A stretch of DNA of 64,000 nucleotides. It comes from JAAZNO01 sp012798275. Its GTDB lineage: Bacteria > Chloroflexota > Anaerolineae > B4-G1 > SLSP01. Where the stretch lies: assembly GCA_035347995.1 (NCBI GenBank), contig DAOPQD010000003.1:1-64000 (forward strand). The letters run 5' to 3'. The notes beneath the pieces are model-generated. The model had not been told where the DNA came from. It ran no database searches and was given only the letters and a program-made list of their open reading frames with translations. Position 1 is the stretch's first letter. Each line of letters begins with the position of its first letter. Shown here one piece after another: positions 19,001 to 27,228 of the stretch. The translations under genes were made by a program, and so were the position numbers.

Positions 19001-19542
19001 TGACCTACACCGACACAGCTCCAGGTCTCCGGGCTGATCCGTATTACATCGTCTGCACGACCACGGGCGCCTGGTATGAGCCGATGAAGTCCGCCTGTTC
19101 AGATCCTCTGCCGACCTCCATTTTCCTCGCCTCCTTTGCGGCCATACCGCAGAGTCAGGGGATTCGCATCACCTGGGAGACGGCCATGGAGTTGCGCAAT
19201 TGGGGCTTCAACCTCTACCGGGGGGATGCTTTCAGCGGCCCGTGGACCCGCCTCAACGCGGAGCTCATCCCCCCGCAGAATCCCGGCGCGACCTTCGGCG
19301 CGACGTATGAATGGCTGGACGCAGACGTAACGCCCGGCGCGACGTATTTCTACCGTCTGGAGGACGTGGATCTCAACGGCACGAGCACCTTCCATGGGCC
19401 GGTGAGCGCCACAGCAACCGAGGCGGCCGCCGTGACGTCGGTGGCCTTTAAGGCGCAAAGGACTGGTGGCATGGAGATCGCGTTTGCGCTTGTAGGCGTG
19501 TTAATACTCATGAATTTGAGAAGGCGTCGTCCTCTGTCATAG
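16015..19542 (+). CDS. Exported GH13 alpha-amylase/pullulanase-type glucanase with anchor module
   Basis: A 1175-residue protein; ATG 16015 follows GGAGG. A signal peptide covers about residues 1-32. Residues 35-150 and 155-300 are beta domains, the second like the N-terminal starch-binding domains (CBM34/48 type) of neopullulanases. The GH13 barrel runs from about 305 to 830: 'MLDGVFNHTS' (region I), 'WRFDVGDD' with nucleophile Asp589, 'MLGEIWGD' with acid/base Glu629, and 'GSHDTNR' with Asp723. A beta domain and an FN3 domain (925-1030) follow, then the shared module from about 1035 (WETAMELRNWGFNLYR, YFYRLEDVD, STFHGPV), a membrane segment and RRRRPLS. It should cleave alpha-glucans outside the cell and stay surface-bound. 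Confidence 0.92.
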   Translation: MKRRHWLYSVFMVALLSGLLFAAPGAPKPVLATLGWVGNMDPAGGSNTTITVGGTFDVYVQVYKAGVTDSAGQGAGIACYLQWAAVPYWGGDWTNITHTLMTYNTDIGNNDEYKATISPAVGLYEFTAYCTDTTDNTTLYQGGGNGKLVVKASSGDCNTATPDDNNVYWSGLVHDSFSTAYRNPLGTVSTTAGTVTLKFRTCMNDLNVAPQVRIWQDRGNIESLVSMSFDSHGADASLGGVTYWKYDLPIPTTADIYYYVFKATNGSAVAFYRDDNPRFYGGGLGQAEGSQDTAYNNSYQLTIYDAAYTVPEWMQRAVIYQIFPDRFRDGDPTNNPTAGRFSYARSGGAIVRSNDAEDDWNTTVCDPRGTYTPACADYYGDNFYGGDLRGIIQKLEDGYFENLGVSVLYLNPIFLSPSNHKYDTADFMRIDPDFGTLADFQELTTKAAARGIRVMLDGVFNHTSSDSRYFDRYSRYNANGDLINPNGGADDNSGACESPASTYRGWFYIPDTLGSPGSGANDRCDASDADDNDTPPGAWTLTYTAWWGYGSLPKLQATSSAVRDLFFAQGLNSVGPYWTQQGASAWRFDVGDDVDAGLNAPDNTFWESFRTAVRDQSVTGKSDVVMLGEIWGDASPWLLGNEWDSVMNYRFRSTLLDWLFTGCSGNGCTNGTKFSDNDSNDSSSSGPIEYISPSQFNARLRSLQEDYPPMAWKAMMNLEGSHDTNRVRFLLKKINNDNDSAAVQRMKEWWLFSFTYAGAPTLYYGDEIGLNHDGVWASNKWEDDPYNRAPFPWDDATGNSYSYDATAAAAELQQFARTMASIRWSYRALQDGDVQHGLVIDDVRKLYGFARTNGEQTALIVLNRSGDTHSVTLSGLNAAPYNLADGVVLIDALHGNATYTVSGGAVTVPVAPTYGVVLLEQAKVETPMAPAGLSVTPDNGHFILTWNAVTQDAAGGREVAPAYTVHRDTTPTFTANADNRIATVYAPTYGTIGNTVTYTDTAPGLRADPYYIVCTTTGAWYEPMKSACSDPLPTSIFLASFAAIPQSQGIRITWETAMELRNWGFNLYRGDAFSGPWTRLNAELIPPQNPGATFGATYEWLDADVTPGATYFYRLEDVDLNGTSTFHGPVSATATEAAAVTSVAFKAQRTGGMEIAFALVGVLILMNLRRRRPLS

Positions 19543-19638
19543 CACCGTGGCAGCGTTTGGGGAGCTGTCAGGTCTGGCTGTGTCATCACATAGGTCAGCT
19601 AATATGTCTCGCTACAAAGATTAGATCAGGAGGAGCAA

Positions 19639-20781
19639 ATGAAACACAAAATCACACCCTGGAACGTTGGCGTAGGATGGATATTGATCCTGGCCCTGTT
19701 GCTTCCGATGAGCGTGGTGGCGACATCATACAACACAATCTCGATTGATGGGAACAACGCCGATTGGGACGCCGATGAATCCTTTGCCGCATCGAGTAGT
19801 TCTACCGCTTACTTTACCTGGGATGCGGACTATCTTTACTTTGGCATCGCTCACGGAGAAGCCGATTATGGGAGCATGGCGACCTTTATGTACATTGATG
19901 CCGACCCGCAATCCACTCCGACATCAGGCAACGGCACGACAAATGGCTATGCATGGGGCGACAACGTGGTCTTGCCGTTCAATGCCGATTATGTCGTCGT
20001 GTGGAAAAACGAATATGAAAGTGACTACATTGAAGTCAAACAATATAACAACACCACCTCCAGCTGGGATACTTATGCTTCTGCGGCCTCCCAAGATCTG
20101 AACACCGAAGTGAATTTCCGAATTGGGATAGATTATCGTGAAGTGCGCATCAAGCGTTCCATCATAGGCAGCCCGACGGCTATTCGCGTGACTTCATTTA
20201 CTGAACAACAATGGGGCAGCTACTGGCGTTACTTTCACTGACCGAGTGACGCGGGAACTGATGAAGGTCGCGCTTCCAATCATACCCTCAACTCCTGGTA
20301 TGGCTTTCCTCTGACCACAGGTATTGCACCCAATAATTCCGCCTACAAAAATGGTGACCCCACCGCCGTGGATCTCACTGCCTTCACCGCCGAGCCGCAG
20401 GGGAACGCCATCCGCGTGACCTGGGAGACGGCGCAGGAGCTCGACAATCTCGGCTTCAACCTCTATCGCGGCGAGTCGGCTGCCGGCCCGTGGACTCGTC
20501 TCAACGCGGAGCTCATCCCCACGCAAAATCCCGGCGCGGTCTTCGGCGCAACGTATACGTGGCTCGATGAGGGCGTGACGCCCGGCGCGACGTACTTCTA
20601 CCGCCTGGAGGATGTGGATATTTACGGCGTGAGCACTTTCCATGGCCCGGTGAACACGGCTCCCGTGGATCCCAGCGCGGTGGCGCTCACCGCTTTCGGC
20701 GCGCGTGGGCCGGCCTTCGGGCTGCCGTTGGCGCTCGCAGCGCTGGGACTGTGGGGTCTGGCGCGCAAACGGCGCTCGTAG
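19639..20781 (+). pseudogene. DOMON/CBM9-like exported protein split by an in-frame TGA
   Basis: ATG 19639 follows AGGAGGAG. Residues 1-29 are a signal peptide; the next 170 resemble DOMON/CBM9-like carbohydrate-binding domains ('SIDGNNADWDADESFA', 'YFTWDADYLYFGIAHGEA', 'FMYIDADP'). A TGA at 20239-20241 stops the frame after ...YWRYFH. The same frame then stays open (PSDAGTDEGRASNHTLNSWY...) into a complete shared C-terminal module (WETAQELDNLGFNLYR ... RKRRS) to 20781, giving 380 residues if read through. The simplest reading is a TGG-to-TGA nonsense change or a base-call error, because neighbouring genes use TGA as a normal stop. Without readthrough the product would be secreted unanchored. 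Confidence 0.8.
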
Positions 20782-20786
20782 CATAG

Positions 20787-20812
20787 CTGGGAAATGGAAT
20801 CCCCAGCCTGAC
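20787..20812. repeat. Partial A element of the palindromic repeat
   Basis: GCTGGGAAATGGAATCCCCA followed by GCCTGACAC is a solitary, slightly diverged copy of the A unit seen at 15503-15960. It sits directly after the stop codon of the DOMON-like gene. Confidence 0.65.
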
Positions 20813-20955
20813 ACACGGTCCCGTCAAAGGGCGCTACGGGGAGAGTCCAGGCCTGAAATTCCTCCCCCGGAAAGGGCTGTGTGTGTATCAGCGAGGGGAT
20901 GAAAATGCATCCAAAGATGTCACGTTCACTTTTGACTCACAACAGGAGGCAAGAA

Positions 20956-23900
20956 ATGGAAAAGAAAATCTGGTTACGGAGCTTGCTCTTGCTAACCATG
21001 CTCCTCACATTCCTTCCGCTCAATAGCCCTGGCGCCGTTCAAGCACAACCCGACCAGGTGCCCCATGCGAGTGCGATTGAACTTCATCCCGAAGCTGCGC
21101 CGGCTTTGCCCCTTCTCCCACCCCCCATCTACCTGACCGTCGGAACCTTTGTTCCCACCCTCGGCGAGACACTCAACGTGCCGCCAGACTTGCGTGCGCC
21201 GTTCTCAGCCATGCAGCCGGAAACCGGCTATTATCTGGTACAGTTCAAAGGGCCCATCAAGGAAAGTTGGAAAGCCGCCGTGCAAGACCTGGGAGGCATC
21301 CTGTTTGACTACATCCCCGATTTCACGTTTATCACCTACCTGGAGGCGGCTACCGTCGCAAAAGTAAAAGCCTTGCCCGAGGTGATCTGGATCGGGCCGT
21401 ATGAACCCGCCTACAAGCTCTCGCCGGATCTGAAAAATGCCGTAGGGATGCTCGCTCTGAATGTGCAGACCTTCCCGAATCAGCCCCGTCAAATCCTGAC
21501 GCGCCAGTTCGAGCAGCTGGGGGGCCACATCCAAGAGGTCTCGGAACAAAGCACAGGGGGATTATTCCGGCTGGACGTCGAGGCCTCGCAGCTCGCGGCG
21601 CTGGCGCAGGTGCCGGCAGTGCGCTGGATCGAGCCGTTCTATGAGCGGGTGCTGTTCAATGATGTGGCACGCGGGGACGCCCTCATGGCGGCGGAACCCA
21701 TCTGGAACACGCTCGGGCTCTACGGCGCAGGACAAATCATCGCCATAGCAGACACCGGCCTGGATACAGGCAATTTAGGCACACTGCATCAGGATTTTCT
21801 GGGCTTGCCCACGGGATGCAGCGGCACCAGTCGCATCATCGCTACCTATGCTCGCGGGCGCACCAATGACTGGAGTGATAGCTGCAATGATCCGATCTAT
21901 GGGGCACAGGGCGGACATGGCACCCATGTGACAGGGTCTGTCCTGGGCAACGGCTGTAGATCAGGAAGCAACGGCTCCCCCAATTACAGCGGCTCTCATG
22001 CAGGATTAGCCCCCCAGGCAGGCCTGGTGTTTCAGTCAGTCATGGATAGCTCCTGCGGTCTGGGAGGCCTGCCTACCGATCTGAACGAGCTCTATTCACA
22101 GGCTTACGCTGCCGGCGCCCGTATTCACACCAACAGCTGGGGAGCAGCGGTCAATGGGCAGTACACCGTGGATTCCTACAACACCGATCTCTATTCCTGG
22201 AATCACAAGGATTACACGATCCTCTTCGCCGCCAGCAACGATGGCGTGGATAAGGATAGCAACGGCGTGATAGACTTGGATTCCCTCGGCGCGCCCGGTA
22301 CCGCTAAAGACTGCATCACGGTCGGCGCGACAGAGAACGCCCGCCCCTATGGCGGGATCAACCCCGAACATGCGGGGGACCCCTGGGATGAAGTGCAGTG
22401 CAGCGGCAATGGCGGCGGCGCTGCGTGGGGCAACTGCTGGCCCACGGATTACCCTGCCGCCCCAATCCTGACGGACCTGATATCCGACCATGGCGAAGGG
22501 ATGGCGGCCTTTTCCAGTCGCGGGCCCACGGATGATGGGCGCACCAAGCCGGACATCGTGGCCCCCGGCACCAACATCCTCTCCACCAAATCGCAAGCCC
22601 AGTATGTCGGCAGCGGCTGGGGCCCCGGAGAAAACCAGTATTACCAGTTCATGGGCGGCACCAGTATGGCCACCCCGCTGACCGCTGGCGCCGTCGCGTT
22701 GATCCGGGACTTCTATACCGACGTTAAAGGAATGGCCGCGCCGAGCTCGGCGCTGCTGAAAGCCACGCTGGTCAACGGCGCCACCGAGATCTCACCCGGC
22801 CAATATGCCGCTCCCTACACCGAACAGCCCACCCCCCGCCCCAACAACGTGGAAGGCTGGGGGCGCGTCAATCTACAGCAGAGTTTGACGCCCACAAGCC
22901 CTCGTGTGCTGGATTATGTTGATTTCACGGAAGGGCTCCAGACCAACGAATACGACAGCACTACCTTCAACCTGAGTGCCCTCCAGCCCTTCCGTACCAC
23001 CCTCGCCTGGACAGACTATCCCGGCGCACTCTCAGCCGCCGGCGGACTGGTCAACGATCTGGATCTGGATGTAACCGACGCCACAGGAACGATTCACTAT
23101 CCCAACAACGCCAACCAGCGCGGGGCAACACAGTCTTTGGCTTCTGATACAGACCCATACTACATCGTAAACGTATCTGCCTCTAATGAGTATGCCGTAC
23201 GCTTCACCCCGACATCGTACCCGGTAACAGTGGAAGAAGCCATATTCTTCGCCTATCCCTCAGTTTCTGTCACCTATCAGGTGCGGATCTATGACGATGA
23301 TGGCAGCGGAGGAAATCCCGGCACAGTCCTGTACGGCCCTGTTTCGGTCTCAGTAGCAAGTGCAGGATGGGTCTCGGTGAAAATCCCCGCGGCCTCTCGA
23401 CCCGTAATCAACAGTGGTGGGTTCTACGTCTCGGTGCAAGGATCATCCACCTCAGCCGATTTAACCGAAGATGAGGTGGATGACACGACCAATTCACTTT
23501 ACTATCATAAATCTGGCGGCAATTACGTGTGGTCTCAATGGAGTGGACGAGATCTCAATATCCGCGCCATAGCGGTCGGCAATGGTTACACTACTGACTA
23601 TGACCGCGTCAACAACCTCGTCGGTGTGGACCTCAACACGCCCGCCCAAACTGGCAATACCACCGTCAAAGTCACGGCCTACAACGTGCCTCAGGGACCT
23701 CAGCCCTATGCGCTGGTGACTTCTGGTCCAATAACGCTGAATGGCGCCCAATCCTACCGTATCTTCGCCGGCGGCGATACGGCCGCCCGTCTTTTCGGGC
23801 GCACCGGCGTGCAGATGGATTTCAGCAGCGGTCCGGCGGGCAATGTCACCGTAACCATGAACAAAGCCACGCCAACGCATCCCGCTCCCGCAGGACAAAT

Positions 23901-24555
23901 GCCCCTCAACGTCAGTTGGACTATCACAAGCAACATGAGCGGCTTCAACACCCAAATTGTCTTCCACTACGATCAGGAAGATTTGCCCGCAGGCATGGAC
24001 GAGAGCACTTTGAATCTCTATCGCTGGAATGGCAGCACGTGGGAACTTCAAGCCGGCACACTCCAGACTGATATCAACACCCTCACCGTCAACGCTATCA
24101 CCGCTTTTTCGGATTGGGGCATCTTCGGCAACGACCCCACCGCCGTGGATCTCGCTGCCTTCACCGCCGAGCCGCAGGGGAACGCCATCCGCGTGAGCTG
24201 GGAAACCGCCCAGGAGCTCGACAATCTCGGCTTCAACCTCTATCGCAGCACGACGCCGGCCGGGCCCTGGACGCAGGTCAACGCGGAGTTCATCCCCGCG
24301 CAGAACCCCGGCGCGACCTTCGGCGCGGTCTACGAGGTGCTCGACCCCGACGTGGAGCCTGGGACGACCCTCTACTATCGCCTGGAGGACGTGGACATCC
24401 ACGGCGCGAGCACCTTCCACGGGCCGATTTCCATCACGCCGGGGCAGCCTTCAGCGGCGACCGTGACCGGCTTCACCGCGCACAACGCCTCCCGCCTGAG
24501 CCTGGGGCTCCTGCTGACGGCGGCTCTCACCCTGGTGATCAAACGTCGGCGCTAA
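20956..24555 (+). CDS. Exported subtilase (S8, KP-43-like) with anchor module
   Basis: A 1199-residue protein. ATG 20956 is chosen because AGGAGG lies seven bases upstream and a signal peptide (MEKKIWLRSLLLLTML...) starts there; the frame is open to 20881. Residues about 40-230 form a pro-region. The catalytic triad is Asp266 (IAIADTGLD), His321 (GGHGTHVTG) and Ser570 (GGTSMATP). A KP-43-like beta-sandwich follows ('FRTTLAWTDYPGALSAAGG'), interrupted at about residues 728-878 by an extra beta domain, and resuming with 'YDRVNNLVGVDLNTP'. The shared module starts at about 1057 (WETAQELDNLGFNLYR, YYRLEDVD, STFHGPI) and ends with a membrane segment and IKRRR. Probably a surface-bound extracellular protease. 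Confidence 0.93.
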   Translation: MEKKIWLRSLLLLTMLLTFLPLNSPGAVQAQPDQVPHASAIELHPEAAPALPLLPPPIYLTVGTFVPTLGETLNVPPDLRAPFSAMQPETGYYLVQFKGPIKESWKAAVQDLGGILFDYIPDFTFITYLEAATVAKVKALPEVIWIGPYEPAYKLSPDLKNAVGMLALNVQTFPNQPRQILTRQFEQLGGHIQEVSEQSTGGLFRLDVEASQLAALAQVPAVRWIEPFYERVLFNDVARGDALMAAEPIWNTLGLYGAGQIIAIADTGLDTGNLGTLHQDFLGLPTGCSGTSRIIATYARGRTNDWSDSCNDPIYGAQGGHGTHVTGSVLGNGCRSGSNGSPNYSGSHAGLAPQAGLVFQSVMDSSCGLGGLPTDLNELYSQAYAAGARIHTNSWGAAVNGQYTVDSYNTDLYSWNHKDYTILFAASNDGVDKDSNGVIDLDSLGAPGTAKDCITVGATENARPYGGINPEHAGDPWDEVQCSGNGGGAAWGNCWPTDYPAAPILTDLISDHGEGMAAFSSRGPTDDGRTKPDIVAPGTNILSTKSQAQYVGSGWGPGENQYYQFMGGTSMATPLTAGAVALIRDFYTDVKGMAAPSSALLKATLVNGATEISPGQYAAPYTEQPTPRPNNVEGWGRVNLQQSLTPTSPRVLDYVDFTEGLQTNEYDSTTFNLSALQPFRTTLAWTDYPGALSAAGGLVNDLDLDVTDATGTIHYPNNANQRGATQSLASDTDPYYIVNVSASNEYAVRFTPTSYPVTVEEAIFFAYPSVSVTYQVRIYDDDGSGGNPGTVLYGPVSVSVASAGWVSVKIPAASRPVINSGGFYVSVQGSSTSADLTEDEVDDTTNSLYYHKSGGNYVWSQWSGRDLNIRAIAVGNGYTTDYDRVNNLVGVDLNTPAQTGNTTVKVTAYNVPQGPQPYALVTSGPITLNGAQSYRIFAGGDTAARLFGRTGVQMDFSSGPAGNVTVTMNKATPTHPAPAGQMPLNVSWTITSNMSGFNTQIVFHYDQEDLPAGMDESTLNLYRWNGSTWELQAGTLQTDINTLTVNAITAFSDWGIFGNDPTAVDLAAFTAEPQGNAIRVSWETAQELDNLGFNLYRSTTPAGPWTQVNAEFIPAQNPGATFGAVYEVLDPDVEPGTTLYYRLEDVDIHGASTFHGPISITPGQPSAATVTGFTAHNASRLSLGLLLTAALTLVIKRRR

Positions 24556-24573
24556 CCCGCCCTCTTTCTCAGC

Positions 24574-24609
24574 CCCTGCCGGTTGGAGGCTCGTTTCCAA
24601 CCGGCAGGG
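24574..24609 (+). terminator. Stem-loop after the subtilase gene
   Basis: CCCTGCCGGTTGGA pairs perfectly with TCCAACCGGCAGGG around an 8-base loop, starting 19 bases after the stop codon. It has no clear T run. Confidence 0.55.
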
Positions 24610-24653
24610 CGTTATGAGACCGCTCCCCCACCACAAGGCTATCCCATACAAAA

Positions 24654-24685
24654 ACGCTGCCGATGGGGTCTTCCATCGGCAGCGT
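24654..24685. terminator. Terminator of the GNAT gene
   Basis: ACGCTGCCGATGG pairs perfectly with CCATCGGCAGCGT around a 6-base loop. On the minus strand it is followed by TTTTGTATGG. It lies 18 bases past the stop of the leftward gene, and TTTT also occurs on the right side, so it may act in both directions. Confidence 0.7.
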
Positions 24686-24702
24686 CAGAATTTTCGCGGC
24701 GG

Positions 24703-25587
24703 CTACAACGGCGTCTTCTCGTACACGAAAACATCCGGCTCGCCGCTCTGCCACATCTCAAAGCCCAGCTGCGTGATCAGCGGCAGCGCGACGACGGGCT
24801 GCGTGCCGGCATATGGCAACATCATCTCCACGCTGCGGGCCGATTGAGCGAGCGCCAGCGCGTGACGGAGCAACACCTCCACGGCCTCCGGTTCGCCATC
24901 CACGAAATCAATGGTAAATTCCTGGCGATGCCGCAGGAGATGTCCTGCGCAGAGCACGCCAATGACCTGCGAGCCCCGCAGCACCCCCAGAATCCAGCGC
25001 ATGCGCGCGAAGACCGCTTCAGGAGCAATCGTAAAGGGCAAAAAACGCCAGCCATGGGGGAAAAATCCCCCCGAAGCGCGCATGAAGGCCGAATTGCCGA
25101 TGAAATCCAACGCCGTGCCCGTGTCCAGCGGCTTGACCTCCGGCGAGAATCGCGCCTGAGCGCGCGCCAGCGAGGTCGGGCCGGCTTCGGCATACGTGAA
25201 ACTCGCCGCACGCCGAAAGCCGCATGACCCGGCGAGGTGAATGATCGCGTCGTTTCCCAAATAGGTGCAGAGCGCCACCCGGTCTGCACTTTGCAACCGA
25301 CAGACTTCCAGAAGATGATGCGTCAAAGTACGGGCGATGCCGGCGCCGCGCCAGGCCGGGTCCACGCGCAGGCCCTCGAGCCACAGGTAACCGGGCCAGA
25401 GCTGCACCCAGCGTCCAAACCCCACCACAGTCCTGCCTGAGACAGCGACAATCACGCCGCCGCGAGGGTCCGCCAGCCACTCGTCAATCACCGCGCCGAT
25501 GTAATCCTCGCCGTCCCACACCTTCGCAGAAATAGAGATGATCTGCGGCACGTCTGTTTGTATCGCCTGTCGCAGCACTAAGTCCAT
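24703..25587 (-). CDS. GNAT-family N-acetyltransferase
   Basis: A 294-residue protein. ATG 25587 follows AGGAGCG; the frame is open to 25647, but that region lacks a ribosome site. The N-terminal 150 residues are a GNAT domain: 'MDLVLRQAIQTDVPQI', 'GGVIVAVSGRTVVGFG', 'LWLEGLRVDPAWRGAGIART' (acetyl-CoA loop R-x-x-G-x-A) and 'YLGNDAIIHLAGSCGFRR'. The C-terminal half has a weaker second GNAT-like fold ('VIGVLCAGHLL') ending 'LPLITQLGFEMWQSGEPDVF'. The acceptor substrate cannot be told from the sequence. It stands alone. Confidence 0.82.
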   Translation of the reverse strand: MDLVLRQAIQTDVPQIISISAKVWDGEDYIGAVIDEWLADPRGGVIVAVSGRTVVGFGRWVQLWPGYLWLEGLRVDPAWRGAGIARTLTHHLLEVCRLQSADRVALCTYLGNDAIIHLAGSCGFRRAASFTYAEAGPTSLARAQARFSPEVKPLDTGTALDFIGNSAFMRASGGFFPHGWRFLPFTIAPEAVFARMRWILGVLRGSQVIGVLCAGHLLRHRQEFTIDFVDGEPEAVEVLLRHALALAQSARSVEMMLPYAGTQPVVALPLITQLGFEMWQSGEPDVFVYEKTPL

Positions 25588-25692
25588 GCTTTTGCGCTCC
25601 TGTTTGCCGAAGATGCACCCTTGATCAAAAATCAAACCGACTTTCAACCATCTATAGTATCCCTCGAATCAAAAAACTTGCAAGTTCTGGAC

Positions 25693-25728
25693 AAAAAAAA
25701 GCGCCCGGCGGGAAGCCCCGTCAGGCGC
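25693..25728 (-). terminator. Terminator of the PspC-like gene
   Basis: On the minus strand a GC-rich stem (GCGCCTGACGGGG with CCCGCCGGGCGC) is followed by eight T. It lies 20 bases after the PspC stop codon. Confidence 0.8.
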
Positions 25729-25747
25729 AAGAGGCTGAAGCAAGGCT

Positions 25748-25942
25748 TCACCGGCCACGTTTGCGCGGGATGATAATCCAGAGGATCAGATACGGCACCA
25801 GCGCCGGGAGGCCGCCCGGCAGCGCCAGGATCAAGAAAGCCAACCGGAACCAGAAGACGTTGATGCCGGTAAATTCCGCCAATCCCCCACAAACGCCAGC
25901 CACAATCCCATTTTGTCGTCGCAACCGATGTTCACCCGACAT
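25748..25942 (-). CDS. PspC-domain membrane mini-protein
   Basis: A 64-residue protein; ATG 25942 follows GGGGAGG. The PspC pattern is nearly complete: a basic start 'HRLRRQNGIVAGVCGGLAEF', 'FWFRLAFLILALPGG' and a closing membrane helix 'LVPYLILWIIIPRKRGR'. Stand-alone PspC proteins occur in many bacteria and are linked to envelope stress, but their action outside the Psp system is unclear. It is monocistronic with its own terminator. Confidence 0.88.
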   Translation of the reverse strand: MSGEHRLRRQNGIVAGVCGGLAEFTGINVFWFRLAFLILALPGGLPALVPYLILWIIIPRKRGR

Positions 25943-25999
25943 GTTTTGTACCTCCCCGTGTGAATCTACGTAGTTATACGCACCGAGGGGCCAGGAGTT

Positions 26000-26884
26000 T
26001 CACGATTCTGGTCGTCGGTTGCGGGTCGCCGCCCGCTGACCTGTCTCGCGCTCCACAATCTCACGGAAGACGCGCTGCAGCTGGCGCGTGAGCGGTCCCG
26101 GCTTGCCATCGCCCACCCGCCACTCGCCTACCTGCACGACGGGCATTACCTCGGTTGTCGTCCCCAAAATCAGCAGCTCCTGAGCGTTGGGGAGGTCCTT
26201 CTCGAAAATGGGGAATTCCCTCACGGGGAGGCTCAACTCGCGGCAGGCCTGGAGGATGACCTCGCGGGTCACGCCGCCGAGAATGTTGTTCGTCACCGGC
26301 GCCGTGACGAGCGCCCCATCGAAAATCCCGCAGATGGAAGTATGCGAGCCTTCCATGACCACGCCGTTGCGGACGAGAATGGCTTCCCACGCGCCCTGCT
26401 CATAGGCCTGCTGGCTGGCGAGGATGTTGGGCAACAGCATCAGCGCTTTGATGTCACAACGCAGCCAGCGGATGTCGGGGACCAGGATGACTTTGACGCC
26501 GGTCTCCCACTCGCGCAGCGGCGGCTGGAGGGCCGCCGCCGTGACGTAAACCGTCGGCGTCGGCGGCGGGTCGGGGAACCCATACGAGCGCGGCGCTATC
26601 CCGCGGGTGATCTGGAGATAAAGCCGCGCATCGGCGTCCAGGAGGGCGTTGCGCGCCAGCAACTCCTCGCACACCGCCTGCAGCTCGCCCAGGTCTGGCA
26701 CGGGGAGACGCAATTCGGTCAGGCTGCGGCGCAGACGAGCAAAGTGCATGGCGGGACGAAACATCACCCCGTAATAGGCACGGATGACCTCATAGACGCC
26801 ATCGGCGAAGAGAAACCCGCGATCATCCGGCGAAATGCAAACGGCTTCTTTGGGCATGAACTGGCCATTGAAATATACAATCAT
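26000..26884 (-). CDS. PLP class IV aminotransferase (D-amino acid/branched-chain type)
   Basis: A 294-residue enzyme; ATG 26884 follows GAGGAG, and upstream open frame to 26944 has no site. 'VYFNGQFMPKEAVCISPDDR' is the family N-terminus. The PLP lysine is in 'RCDIKALMLLPNILASQQAY', followed by 'EAILVRNGVVMEGSHTSI' and 'LGGVTREVI', which bind the cofactor phosphate. The motif pattern fits D-amino-acid transaminase or branched-chain aminotransferase, or aminodeoxychorismate lyase, and these are hard to separate without structure. There are no cell-wall or amino-acid pathway genes beside it. Confidence 0.85.
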   Translation of the reverse strand: MIVYFNGQFMPKEAVCISPDDRGFLFADGVYEVIRAYYGVMFRPAMHFARLRRSLTELRLPVPDLGELQAVCEELLARNALLDADARLYLQITRGIAPRSYGFPDPPPTPTVYVTAAALQPPLREWETGVKVILVPDIRWLRCDIKALMLLPNILASQQAYEQGAWEAILVRNGVVMEGSHTSICGIFDGALVTAPVTNNILGGVTREVILQACRELSLPVREFPIFEKDLPNAQELLILGTTTEVMPVVQVGEWRVGDGKPGPLTRQLQRVFREIVERETGQRAATRNRRPES

Positions 26885-27228
26885 ACGTGATCTCCTCAGA
26901 AAATAGAGAGCAGTGAGTCGTGAGCCGTCGCAGCCTTCGATCACGATTCACAGCTCACAACTCACACAGTAACTGTTCAGCCACTGACTAAAAAAACACA
27001 AGATTCCCTGGCGACTGCTGAAGATTGAGAATCAATTCTTGCCCCTATCCCCTGGCCCTTCCCCCAGCGCGCGCTGGAGAAAGGGGAACTTTTTTTGTGG
27101 GGTCTTGCAGGCGGGCTACGCCCGCGTGCAAGACCCCCTTATCCTCAACCGGAGAACTATAGGACGCTGATTTTCGCAAATTCTTCTCTCATCAGCGTGC
27201 ATCTGCGTCCAGCCACATTCCCACGTTC
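26885..27228. other. Intergenic region with a long inverted repeat
   Basis: About 344 bases with no gene. It has a tract of 'AGTGAGTCGTGAGC' and 'CACAACTCACACAG' type near 26910-26970. A stem of GGGGTCTTGCAGGCGGGC against its near-complement lies at 27099-27138; it lacks a T run on the minus strand. A dispersed phrase (CATCAGCGTGCATCTGCGTC, near 27192-27212) also occurs in diverged form near 34222-34240. Confidence 0.5.

Noticed and set aside
20239..20241. TGA as selenocysteine or reassigned codon
   Set aside because: Adjacent genes end in TGA (for example 6791-6793 and 42910-42912), no hairpin of SECIS type follows at once, and the residue expected is more likely Trp.
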